DNA of 64,000 bases, from contig NC_083603.1 in the NCBI RefSeq assembly GCF_029168945.1, forward strand, positions 10,416,001-10,480,000. The letters run 5' to 3'. The position numbers were made by a program, and so were the translations under genes. Of the stretch, positions 31,665-42,905 are shown piece after piece (positions within the stretch are counted from its first letter, which is position 1; the number at the start of each line of letters is the position of its first letter). The notes under the pieces are model-generated. The model saw only the letters and a program-made list of their open reading frames with translations, was not told where the DNA came from and made no database searches. The DNA comes from Cannabis sativa. Taxonomy: Eukaryota; Streptophyta; Magnoliopsida; Rosales; Cannabaceae.

Positions 31665-34600
31665 GTGGTCCGTATAAACTATTACCTTATTCCCAATCAG
31701 ATATGGCCGAAATTTATCACAAGCAAACACAATGGCCAGCATTTCTTTCTCCGTGGTGGCATAATTCAGCTGAGCATCATTCAGGGTTCTACTAGCATAG
31801 TAGATGGTGTGAAACACCCTGTCAACTCGTTGGCCCAAAACTGCTCCAATTGTGTAGTCACTTGCATCACACATCAACTCAAATGGTAACTCCCAATTTG
31901 GTGAAGTGACTATGGGCGCGGATATCAATTTCTCCTTAAGAATTGTGAAAGCCTTCAAACATGCTTTCCCAAACTCAAAAGGAACCCCATTAACAAGCAG
32001 ATTGGACAGCGGTTTTGAGATCTTCGAAAAGTCTTTGATGAATCGTCGGTAGAATCCAGCATGGCCAAGAAAACTCCTAACTCCTTTTACAGAAATAGGA
32101 TGCCTGCCTTTGAAATCTTATGCCCCAGAACTATCCCCTCTTTTACCATGAAGTGGCACTTTTCCCAATTAAGAACCAAGTTTGATTCCTCACATCTGAT
32201 TAGCACTTTCTCCAAGTTCTCCAAACAATGATCAAAAGAAGAACCGAAAACTGAGAAATCATCCATAAAAATCTCTATACATGTTTCAATCAAGTTTGAG
32301 AAGATAGTCATCATACACCTCTAAAATGTTGTAGGAGCATTACATAGTCCAAAGGGCATTCTCCTGAAAGTAAAAGTGCCATATGGACATGTAAATGTCG
32401 TCTTCTCCTGATCTTCAAGTGTTATGGCTATTTGATGATTCCCAGAATAGCCATCCAAGAAGCAGTATTACTCTTGCCTAGCCAGCCGGTCTAACATCTG
32501 ATCAATGAAGGGCAAAAGAAAATGGTCCTTCCTGGTTGCCTTGTTGAGCTTCCTGTAGTCAATGCAGATTCTCCAACCAGTCACCGTTCTTGTGGGGATT
32601 AATTCGTTCTTCTCATTCTTTATCACTGTCATCCCCCTTTCTTTGGTATTACTTGCACCAGGCTAACCCATTTGCTATCTGAAATTGGGTAAGTCACTCT
32701 AGCATCTAACCACTTGACCACCTCCTTTCTGACAACCTCTTTCATTGGTGGATTAAGTCTTCGTTGTGCATCAATAGTTGGTTTAGCGTCCTCTTGCATA
32801 AAAATTCGATGCATAACTGTTGAGGTACTGATTCCTTTAATATCATCCAATGTCCACCCAATGGCCTTATTGTGTGCACGGAGTACTCTAAGCAACCTGT
32901 CAGTTTCCACATCAGAAAGTGAAGCTGACACTATCACTGGAAGATTCTTGCCTTCTCCCAAGAATTCATACCGTAGATGGTTAGGAAGCACCTTTAGTTC
33001 TAACTCTGGTTGTTTTTTTGTAGATGGCACAAGCTCTTTTGGCACAACCCCCAATTCTTCATAATACTTCCTATTCAATGGCCCATAAGAGTCAAGCCAT
33101 TTAGCATACTCAATTGCCTCCATTCCTTCTTGCTCAGTTAATTCTTGCTCAGTTAAGCTCAATTCTAAAGGATTTTCTATCAACTTTTTCTTCTCCACAA
33201 TGGTATCAATAAGATCAACAAAGAAACAATTATCACTTGCCTTTGGAAAAGTCATCGCCTTAAGTACATTGAAGACTACTTCTTCCCCTTACACCCGCAG
33301 CTTCAATTCACCCTTCTGGACATCAATCAATGCTTGACCAGTTGCCGAGAATGGTCTCCCAAGAATAATTGGGACATTGCTATCTTCCTCCATATCCAGA
33401 ACAATAAAGTCAACTGGGAATATGAACTTGTCAATTTTTACTAATACATCCTCAATGACTCCCCTTGGATGAGCTAGTGATCGATCAGCTAGTTGCAAGG
33501 TAACTGTAGTTGGCTTTGCCTCACCCAACTAAAATCTTCTAAACACTGACAGAGGCATTAAGTTAATGCAGGCTCCTAAGTCACACAATTCATTTATCCC
33601 TTTTATTCACCCGATGGTGCAAGGAATGGTGAAACTCCCAGGATCTCTGAGTTTGGGAGGAAGTTTCTTCTGCGGTATGGCACTACAACCCTCGGTCAAT
33701 GCCACTGTCTCATAGTCTTCTATTTTTCTCTTCTTTGACAAGATCTCCTTCATAAACTTCACATAGCTATGCATTTGTTCCAAGGCTTCAGCAAAAGGAA
33801 TGTTGATGTGTAACCTTTTAAAGACCTCTAGAAATTTCAAAAACTGCTTGTCAAGATTAGTCTTTCGGAGTCTCTATGGATACGGGACCTTCACATGGTG
33901 ATCTATACTGATTGGTGGAGATGCTTATTTTGGTGTAGGACTCTCAGTAGTCTTCTTTTTTGTTGATACCGGTGGCGGGAGATCCTGAGTCTCTTCTTCC
34001 ACTGGTTGTCCCCCATCAGGCCCTTCATACTTCTTCTCACTTCTCAAGGTAATTGCCTTGCATTTTTCTTTTGGATTGACCTCTGTTGTACTAGGCAAGT
34101 TCCCTTGAGGGTGGGTTGCTATCTGAGTTGCCAACTGCCCCATCTGAGTTTGTAAGGCTTTAATGGATGATCTAGTCTCTGTCATAAACTGTAGCAATAA
34201 ATCTGTCTGAAGACTAGAACTCCCACTAGAGCCTTGTTGCTGTGATTGTTATTGGATCTGCGTTTGGTTTTGATTTCTACTATTCCTTCGACCTCCTCCT
34301 TGATTAAACCCATAGTTGTTGTTTTGAGAGTAATTCCCAATAGCTTTAGCTTCATCCATTGGCAAACTATTCACATCTATCGGGCAGCCCTCATACGGAT
34401 GAGGGCCTCCACAGAGCTCACAAACAACTTGAGCCTGTTTTGCCTGCACAGCTATCAACTTTGTCAGGGCCTCTACCTGGGCTGTCAGTTTTGTTATGGC
34501 ATCAACCTCATGCATACCAGCCACCTTCTTTGCCTGACTTCTCTCAGTTGGCCACTGTTGATTATTCAGGGCATCTCTTCTAGCAATTCATGGGCTTCAT

Positions 34601-35381
34601 TTGCACTTTTCCTCATAAATGCTCCACCATCCGTGGGATCTATAAGTGTTCTAGTATTACCAACAAGCCCATTGTAAAAGTTGTGGACCAGCATCCACTT
34701 CTTAATACCATGATGAGGACACTTCCTGATGAGATCCTTGAACCTCTCCTAAGCTTCATGGAGAGATTCACTATCCTGCTGACAGAAATTATTAATTTCT
34801 CCTCGCAGCTTAGCAGACTTTGCTGGAGGAAAGAACTTAGACAGAAACTTCGTTGCCAAATCTGTCCATGTTGCTATAGAATTCGGTGGTAAGGAGATCA
34901 ACCAACTCTTGGCTCGCTCTCTCAGCGAGAATGGAAAAAGTCTCAAACGAATGGCATCATCACTAACCCCATTGACTTTAAAAGTCTGACATAACTCCAT
35001 GAAGTTTGATAAGTGCAGATTGGGGTCTTCAGAGGGAAGTCCACCAAACTGGACTGAAGACTGCACCATTTGGAGTATTGCAGGCTTAATTTTGAAGTTG
35101 TTGGCATCTGCGGCGGGCGGCATGATGCAAGACTGAACCCCTGTAAGAGTTGGGAGAATATAATCTCTTAGACTGCGGCCATTTGCTTGATCCTTAACGG
35201 AACCTCCATTATTACCGTTGTTGCCTCCATTGTTACCACCATTAGCATTCTCAGCCATGATTTCTTATGTTTCAGTAGTTGATGAAACTCTCTCTTGCCT
35301 CTTGTTCCTTCTGTTTCTTCTGCAAGTCTTCTCAATTTCAGGATCAACCGGTAATATGACACCTTGTCCTTGACGTCGCAT
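31665..35381 (-). pseudogene. Element C gag, protease and reverse transcriptase, degraded
   Basis: Minus-strand homologue of element D gag-pol starting at the ATG at 35381 (MRRQGQ). Gag ([27 protein letters not shown]) covers 35260-34560 with stops; the knuckle CELCGGPHPYEGC is near 34400. Protease and linker lie at 34200-33290 with frameshifts. Reverse transcriptase runs 33255-32090 (including IFMDDFSVFGS near 32260), and RNase H (CDASDYTIGAVLGQ, YTDH) ends at the element D insertion site, 31665. Many stops and shifts make it a dead copy. Confidence 0.85.
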
Positions 35382-35500
35382 ACACCTTCAACTCCTGAAA
35401 TGGACAAAGACAAAATTGAAAGAAACATGTTAGCAATTAACAAGAAAGATAAACCAAGGTAGAATTTAATATAATCTTATGCAATATCAATCTTTAGACA

Positions 35501-35525
35501 ATTCCCCGGCAACAGCACCAAAAAC
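35501..35525 (-). other. Primer binding site of element C, CpG-decayed
   Basis: On the minus strand TGGTGCTGTTGCCGGGGA follows the 5' LTR. Against the intact site in element D it has two C-to-T changes, both at CpG sites, as expected from decay of methylated cytosine. Confidence 0.75.
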
Positions 35526-35526
35526 T

Positions 35527-36700
35527 TGTTACGAAAATTTATGAACAATACGCAAGTGCACGTAATCAAGTAGTAAACTCACACAGGTGAGGTCGAACCA
35601 CAGGGAATTGGATTGAATACCACTAGACTAAATTTATGATTCTATTTGGCAAACCAATATTTTTCAAGATTAGAACAGAATAAAAATTGAAGAAGCTTAA
35701 GTAGACAAATAGAAATAAATCAAAATGAGAAGATATGGCAGAGAATCCTATTGATATGTTTACCCAATTGTTAATGTCTAATTACTATCCCATTTCCTGT
35801 TGTGAATGACAGATTATACACATTAACCTAGCTCTTCTCAGATCTTCTAGGTTCTAAATCACACGCTCTCTAATTAATCTCTTAGTTAGAATCACATGAA
35901 ATCAACATTAAGCAATAATCTAAATTATCACATAAGTCATGCAAATACTTTCATCTCACATAAACCTAGATTATCCAAATTTTAGCATTCTCAATTCTCA
36001 CTTTTCAGATTTCGAATTGAGATCATAGAACATGCTTAAGGTGATCAAGCTTAAACATGGAAATAACACAAATAAGGATAATTTCACAACGAACATGAAC
36101 AGGAATGGCAAATGACATTATTTAGGGTAAACTTTAAACAACATTCATCATCTTCCCTAAATGGGAGTTTAACTCATATTCAAATCCATAACCATTCCAA
36201 AATAATATTCAACATAAAGAAATTAAAAAGGACAGAAGAAAGAAACTGTTGGTGGAATGAATCTGGGTCTCCACTTTGCTCCTCCAGCTGCTCTTGACTG
36301 CTTTATAAGTCTAAAAATCACTGCCCCTGGCCTCTATTCGCAGTTTTCTTTTTATCTCTCGTTCCAGGATTCAAAAGACGAATTTACCCTCACCGCGGTG
36401 AGTGCTGACTTGGCCGCAGCGGTGGAGTAGCTCGCCGCGGCTACTGACCCCAGCTCGAAAGCAACCTCTCTACGAAATCTTAGTCGCGGCCATAAATAAA
36501 TCCCTCGCGGCCATAAGTGAACCGAATCTTGATTTCTACGTTTTTCTTGGCTCAACTTGTCTTTTGTTGCACTTTTGAAGCCTTGAACGTCCAACAACTA
36601 GGGGAAACTTGAAAACATAGAAAACAAGCGTAATTCTGTCAAAAACATCAAAAAATGACTCAAATTGTGACCTGATACATAGGCTAAAAATAGCCTAACC
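35527..36700 (-). repeat. 5' LTR of element C
   Basis: 1174 bases, paired with 7399-8597; its outer end reads CCTAACC instead of CCTAACA. Five GC palindrome units remain (about 36391-36400, 36413, 36434, 36484 and 36505), with the 42-base gap and 13-base spacer as in the other copy; the sixth unit seen in the 3' LTR is absent. Confidence 0.88.
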
Positions 36701-37681
36701 CATACTAGTTCACCCCAAATTCTCCATTCTTTGCTCAAAACTCCACCAAATGCAACCATACTTTCCAGAACACCTATACAATGCATAACCAACATATTCC
36801 AGCCAATAATTCACATAAAAACTTAGTGAATCAAATTATGCAATTAGAGATCAAAGCTTTGAACTCAAAGCTCAAACTTGCACAAAACCAAATCCATACA
36901 CTAAAACCAGCTGGAAGAAGCTTAAACCAACTCAAATGAACCTTAAAATTCTAACCCTAACAACCATCAATTCACAAAATCACATTCTCAAACTAAAGAA
37001 AAAGCTTCAAAATACATATTCATGGGTTCTAGGGTTTTACCTTTGCTTAGATTCACAAAGACCTTGCATAATACTCAGAAAACACCAGCTTGAAGATGAA
37101 CTTCCCCCTAGTTTTTGCCCCAGCCGAAAGAGAGAAAGAGAGAGAGAGTTCTATGTTTTTGGTTTTCCTTAATTCCTTTATTTTGCTTCAAATGAAAAGA
37201 GATTAATTAACTAATATATTGCTGAAAATATTAACAAGCCTAGGTGTCAAAAATCTAGGCAGCCACCTATCCCAAACCTTTGACAATTACCAAAATGCCC
37301 ATGACTTAAAACTAAGGTATTTCTCAAAACTAGGGGTAAAATGGTCAAATTCCATAACCCCGCTCAATCCCGATATTTATTTTCTCCAAAATATTTCCCA
37401 CTAAGTAATAAGGTTCTAAACTTACCCATGTGATCAAACTAGCCATCCATCGCATTTTCCTTTGTCGCCGAGCAAAAATTACAAATATAATATATTTCAC
37501 ATATAAGTCAAATAATACCCCTAGAGTTTAATAAAATCTCCGAAATTGAGAAATTATAACTCTAATGCTCATTCCTAATATGGGGGTCCACAAATAATTA
37601 AATTCATAAATAATCATAAAAAATAACAGAAATTAGTGCTAATTGTCTTTACTAATCCAAAATACTAAAGCGGTCATTACA
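36701..37681 (-). repeat. 3' LTR of element A, proximal half
   Basis: Begins with the CATAC target duplication of C and continues the LTR of A; it matches about 48760-49710. It ends GGTCATTACA at the element's polypurine tract (37682-37697, C-rich on the plus strand). Short ORFs here recur in the 5' LTR (49273-49458) but are LTR sequence, not genes. Confidence 0.88.
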
Positions 37682-37697
37682 ATTATCCCCCCGTTAA

Positions 37698-39537
37698 AAG
37701 GATTTTGTCCTAGAAATATAATCTGAATAGCTCTGGATCTTGAGTCCTCATGTCAGACTCTAATTTCCAGGTGGCTTCCTCCACCTTGCTGTTTCTCCAG
37801 AGCACCTTGACCAAGGCAATGGTCTTGTTCCGAAGAACCTTTTCTTTCCTATCAAGGATCTGAACAGGTTGTTCTTCATAAGATAAGTGTGATTTTAGTT
37901 CAAGAGCTTCATAACTCAAGATATGAGTCGGGTCTGAAACATATTTCCTCAACATTGAAATATGGAATACATCATGAAAAGCTGACAGTTGTGGTGGTAA
38001 AGCTAGCCGATACGCTACCTGCCCGACCTTCTCAAGTATCTGAAATGGCCCAATGAACCTAGGGCTCAACTCCCTTCATCCCGAAGCGCCTAATACCCTT
38101 CATTGGTGAAACTCGCAGGAAAACATGTTCCCCTGCCTGAAATGTGACATTTCTACGCTTCGGATCAGCATAACTTTTCTGCTTGCTTTGGGAGGCAAGC
38201 ATCTGAGCCTTGATCTTATCAATAGCCTCATTGGTCCTCTGAACTAATTCTGGACCGAAGTACTTCCTTTCTCCAGTTTCGTCCCAATGAATAGGGGAAC
38301 GACATTTCCTACCATATAACAAATCATAAGGAGCCATCCCTATTGTACTCTGGTAGCTATTGTTATAGGAGAATTCAATTAGAGGCAAGTACTTACTCCA
38401 TGAACCCTCAAAGTCCATGACACAGGCTCGTAACAAATCTTCAAGTATCTAAATTGTTCTTTCTGATTGACCATCAGTCTGAGGGTGAAAGGTTGTGCTA
38501 AACTTCAGCTTGGTACCCATAGCCTTCTGAAGACTCACCCAAAACTTCGATGTAAACTTTGGATCCACGTCTAAAACAATAGATTTAAGGGCTCCATGGA
38601 GACGAACTATCTCCTTTATATATAGTTCATCGTATTGGCCCACTGAATATGTAACTTTCACTGGCAGAAAGTGAGCTGATTTTGTAAATCTATCCACTAT
38701 GACCCATACTGAATCATACATTCATGTGGTTTTAGGCAAACCAGTTACAAATTCCATTGCAATGTCCTCCCACTTCCACTCTGGAAGGACTAAAGGCTGC
38801 AATAACCCTGCCGACATTTGATGTTCAGCTTTGATTTGCTGGCAGGTTAAACATTTGGACACGTAGTCCACCACATCTCTTTTCATATCGTACCACCAGA
38901 AGTAGGGTTTTAAATCCTAAAACATCTTGGTGGTTCCCGGATGCAGTGAATAAGGTGTGGTGTGAGCTTCATCAAGTATTTCTTTCTTAAGCTCATCAAC
39001 ACTAGGAACACAAACTTGAGCTTTATATAATAAAATTCCATTATTTAAGACTGAAAAGTCTTTAGGCCGACTAGCCATCACTTCATCTCAAACCTTGACT
39101 AGATTGGGATCTTCTAATTGTGCCTTTCTGATTCTTTCTAATAGATGAGATTGAAGTGTCAAATTATGCAACTTTCCAACTACAAACTCAACCCTGCACT
39201 AACCATTTCAGAAGCTAGTTGAGGGGCTATCAAAACCGTGGTGCAAACTTGCCCGAGACCTCTTCTACTCAATGCATCTACCATAACATTGGCTTTCTTG
39301 GGATGATACAGAATCTCACAATCACAGTCCCTAACCAGTTCTAGCCACCTTCTCTGTCTCATGTTCAAATCTTTCTAGGTGAAAAAGTACTTGAGACTCT
39401 TATGATCAGTATAAATCTCGCATTTTTTACCGTAAAGATAATGTCACCATATCTTTAGAGCAAAAACCACAGCGACAAGCTCTAGGTCATGAGTTGGGTA
39501 GCGTTGCTCATAATCTTTCAGTTGACGAGAGGCATAA
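37698..39537 (-). pseudogene. Element A RNase H end, integrase and chromodomain-like tail
   Basis: Minus strand. RNase H remains from 39537 ([25 protein letters not shown]). Integrase follows with HTTPYSLHPG, CLTCQQ, VDRFTKSAHFLPV, DVDPKFTSKFW and TDGQSERTI, but with stops in several places (for example near 38450 and 38720). The tail LSYNNSY-like to RKYVSDPTHILSYEALEL and VLWRN...EEATWKLE is open from 38069 to 37710. A frameshift near 38060 separates the two open parts. The order and tail match element E. Confidence 0.87.
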
Positions 39538-41832
39538 TGTAATACCCAAAATTATGAGAAAGGATTAGCAAAACCCTAACTAGATAATTATGTATAATTG
39601 AGGAATTATATTATTATATAGTTCAATATATGTGAAATTATATGAATTTTAATATGTTAAGACCCCGTTGGTGAGCCAGGGGCATTTTGGTAATTATGAC
39701 CCGAGAAGGGTAAAATGGTGAAATTAATTTAATTACGTGCTTAATAGAACTATATTATTATATAGTATTGTCTTTTCAGCTGTGTTCTGACAGGTTGGCG
39801 CGGTAAAGTCACAACCGGGAATTTCGGACCGAACCGGGTTTGGGCCCGAAATGTAAATTGGATTGATTATTTGGCATTTTTATTTGATATGTGAAATCTA
39901 AAATTTATTTGGGAATTAATTGGGTGTTATGTGAGAATGACATTTTTTTTTACCCTTGCTTGATGCTTATGATTTATTATGGCCCTAGGGACATTATTGT
40001 CATTTTGACCCTTTGTATTATCTACAACAAAAAGAAATTTTTAAATAAAGTAAATGCATTTTTTTCAGTTTGTTTCTCAGCCCCCATACCGATTCCCCTC
40101 TCTCTCTTCATCCATCTTTATCAACTTGTGAATTTGTTGAGAAATAGCTTGGGTTCAAGCTTTGTTTGTGGGAATTCTTTGGAGTTTGAATTGTTGAAGA
40201 TTTGGAGGTAGTTTTCTTACTGTTTTAATTTGAAATTGCTGTTGAAATGGAAGTGGATAAATAGGTCTTCGAGTTTTGAATGTTCTTGAGATGCATGTAT
40301 GTTGATATTAGTGTAATTTTTGATACTTTATGCTTGATTGTGTTGAAGATTGATGTAAGATGCTTTATGTTATGTTTTGAGAGGTTTTAGGGTTGGAATT
40401 TAATGTTCAAATTCTGGGAATTTACTTTGAAGTTGTGGGTTTTGGCTTTGAAGATTTTAATGTTTGAAGTGTCAAAACTTTTGAGATTTTGTGCTATGTA
40501 TGGTTGTGTAGCATGCTTTGTGTATGATTATGAATTGGTTATTTTGAGCATATATTCTGTGGAACTAATGCCTAGAAACAGCTTGGTTTAGCATGAATTT
40601 TTATTGTGTATGACTTAGGTGAAGTTAGTTTTGAATTTGGGCATTTTTAGGCCTTAAAAATGGGATTTTTAGGTGTTCTGAACCCAGTCACCGCGACGGG
40701 ATTTGGTCGTCGCGACTAGGTTTGGCAGTGAGAAAATATGTTTTTCCTGATTTTGTTTTGGCCATAACCTTTGACTCGGGACTCCGTTTGGGACGTTCTT
40801 TATACCGTTGGAAAGCTCTTTTTGAGCTCTATGTGATTATCTGTGATTTGGATGCCAGTTTTATATTTTTGTGAAAGTGGATTTAGGGATTAACCCTATT
40901 TGTGTAAATCTCGGTATTGTGACTAGGATTACCGACACCTGGTCAGAAGCACCCGGGGATTTGGAATCTCTACTATTGCGGGACATCAGGTAAGATAGTG
41001 ATTAGCACGTAGAGTATGCGCAGTGGTGCTTATATTGAGAATGATATGCAAGAATGTTTAGTAACCGGGATTAGGGTTATTACCCTAATAGGAATGGTCT
41101 AATAGCCTAGGGTTATTACCCTAGTGATATATGTGTATAATGCCATGCCATGTTAATTGAAATGAGATTTAAGGATTATGCGCTCAAGGCATAATCAGGT
41201 TGGACTCGGTACTCATAACCGAGATGAACCATTTCTAAGGCCTTAATGTATTTAGACGTGTGAGAGCAACACGTGGGTCTACGTCATGTAGATTTAAATA
41301 GATGTGTGAGCGCAACACATAGGTCTACGCCACGTAGACATAAATGGGAATGTTGGCATAATAATCAGGTTTGTGTCATACAGCCGTATGTGAATGGCAT
41401 ATCTATTAAATAGTATCATGAGCATATTATATTTGTTGTGATTTATACTGTCTTGCTGGGCTTGGCTCACGGGTGCTCTACTGTGCAGGAAAGGGTAAGT
41501 TAGTGGCTGATCAACCATGAGTTTGAGGAGCAAGACGAAGAATGTACATGTTCAAGCATATTAGACCAAGCGGGTTAAGGGTCTATCAGTGATGAACTTT
41601 TGAATTCTATTTTGCCGTTTAGGTCGGCTAGAAAGAAATGACTTGTAATAGCGTTTGAAAATATTTTTGGGATCCCAACTATTTTAAAAGTTTAAATATA
41701 TTACAAGTTTATTTTCATTCTGTTTAATATAAAAGTTTAAATTCTGCGCTATTTTGATTAGTAATTCCGATTAAGGGGATTAGGGTTTCATAAGTATTTT
41801 GGGTAGCGTGCCTAATTATTTAGGGCGTTACA
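39538..41832 (+). repeat. Solo LTR of the E family (B1) inside element A
   Basis: 2295 bases starting TGTAATACCC and ending GGGCGTTACA, flanked by a perfect duplication CATAA (39533-39537, 41833-41837). It interrupts the RNase H of A, and no internal sequence is attached, so it is a solo LTR left by LTR-LTR recombination. Where family members have CCGGAATTCCGG units, this copy has a different block (40681-40735) with one exact GTCGCGAC at 40709-40716 and a near copy at 40690-40697. Confidence 0.9.
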
Positions 41833-42895
41833 CATAAGCTATTACTCTGTCAGCTTGCATCAGAACACATCCCAGACCCTGTCTAGATGCATCACAATAA
41901 ACAATAAATTTCTCTTGATCTGATGGTAATGCTAACACTGGAGCTGTTATCAAACGCTGCTTCAACTCCTAAAAACTTGCTTCACATTTATCTGACCACA
42001 AAAATCGCTAATTTTTCTTAGTTAACTCGGTCAGTGGCATAAAGATTTTAGAAAATCCCTCGACAAAACTTCGATAATACCCTGCTAAATCGAGAAAACT
42101 TCGAATTTCTGTTACTGATTTCGACCTCGGCCAATGCTTCACCAACTCAATCTTACTTGGATCAACCATAATCCCATACTTCCCAACAATGATCCCTAGA
42201 AAAGACACCTCTAACAACCAGAATTCACACTTTTTGAATTTTACATACAAGTTGAGATTCCTAAGTCACTACAATACCATTCAAAGATGATGCTCGTGCT
42301 CCTCTTCCGATTGAGAGTATACAAGGATGTCGTCGATAAACACTATGACACAATTATCGAGGAAGTCCTTGAATACTCTATTCATGAGATCCATCAAGGC
42401 CGCAGGAGCATTAGTCAATCCGAATGACATTACCAGAAACTCATAGTGCCCATATCTGGTTCGGAACGCAGTCTTTGGTATATCTTCTTCCTGTGTTCTG
42501 AGTTGATGATAACCAGATCGTAGGTCGATCTTCGAAAACACTGTCTTTCCTTGAAGTTGATCTAACAAATTGTCAATTCTGGGTAATGGGTATTTATTCT
42601 TAATCGTCAACTTGTTTAGTTCTCGATAATCAATACACATTCTGAGGGAACTATCTTTCTTTTTCACAAACAGAACTGGAGCTCCCCAGGGCGATACACT
42701 GGGTCGGGTAAACCCAATATCAAGCATCCCCTGAAGTTGTAACTTAAGCTCCTTGAGTTTTGCCGGAGCCATCGTATATGGAGCTTTAGAAACATGTTCG
42801 GCTCCAGGTGCCAGATCAATCACAAAATCTATTTCTCGTTGCGGCGGCAATCCCGGCAACTCCTCAGGAAACACGTTGAGAAAATCTTTAACCAC
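41833..42895 (-). pseudogene. Element A reverse transcriptase and RNase H start
   Basis: The minus-strand open part 42895-42281 holds [40 protein letters not shown] and the intact signature [10 protein letters not shown] break near 42265 follows, then [16 protein letters not shown] and [13 protein letters not shown] (42250-42008), a stop near 41990 and the first RNase H block ([10 protein letters not shown]) up to the solo LTR at 41832. Confidence 0.87.
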
Positions 42896-42905
42896 TCTGC
42901 CAAAT

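Larger units (their letters stand above)
7399..36700 (-). mobile_element. Athila-like gypsy element C, inserted in the LTR of A
   Basis: Minus-strand element with 5' LTR 35527-36700 and 3' LTR 7399-8597, flanked by the perfect duplication CATAC (7394-7398, 36701-36705). Behind the 5' LTR is a primer site resembling the tRNA-Asp site used by Athila elements. The internal DNA is in three blocks separated by elements D and E: 31665-35526, 20137-20371 and 8598-10341. Gag and pol carry many stops, and a large internal deletion removes most of integrase and most of ORF3. The LTR copies differ visibly, including loss of one array unit, so C is clearly older than D. Confidence 0.88.

Noticed and set aside
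37219..37404. 61-codon frame found again at 49273-49458
   Set aside because: Both are the same part of the two LTRs of element A; conservation reflects LTR duplication, not a gene.
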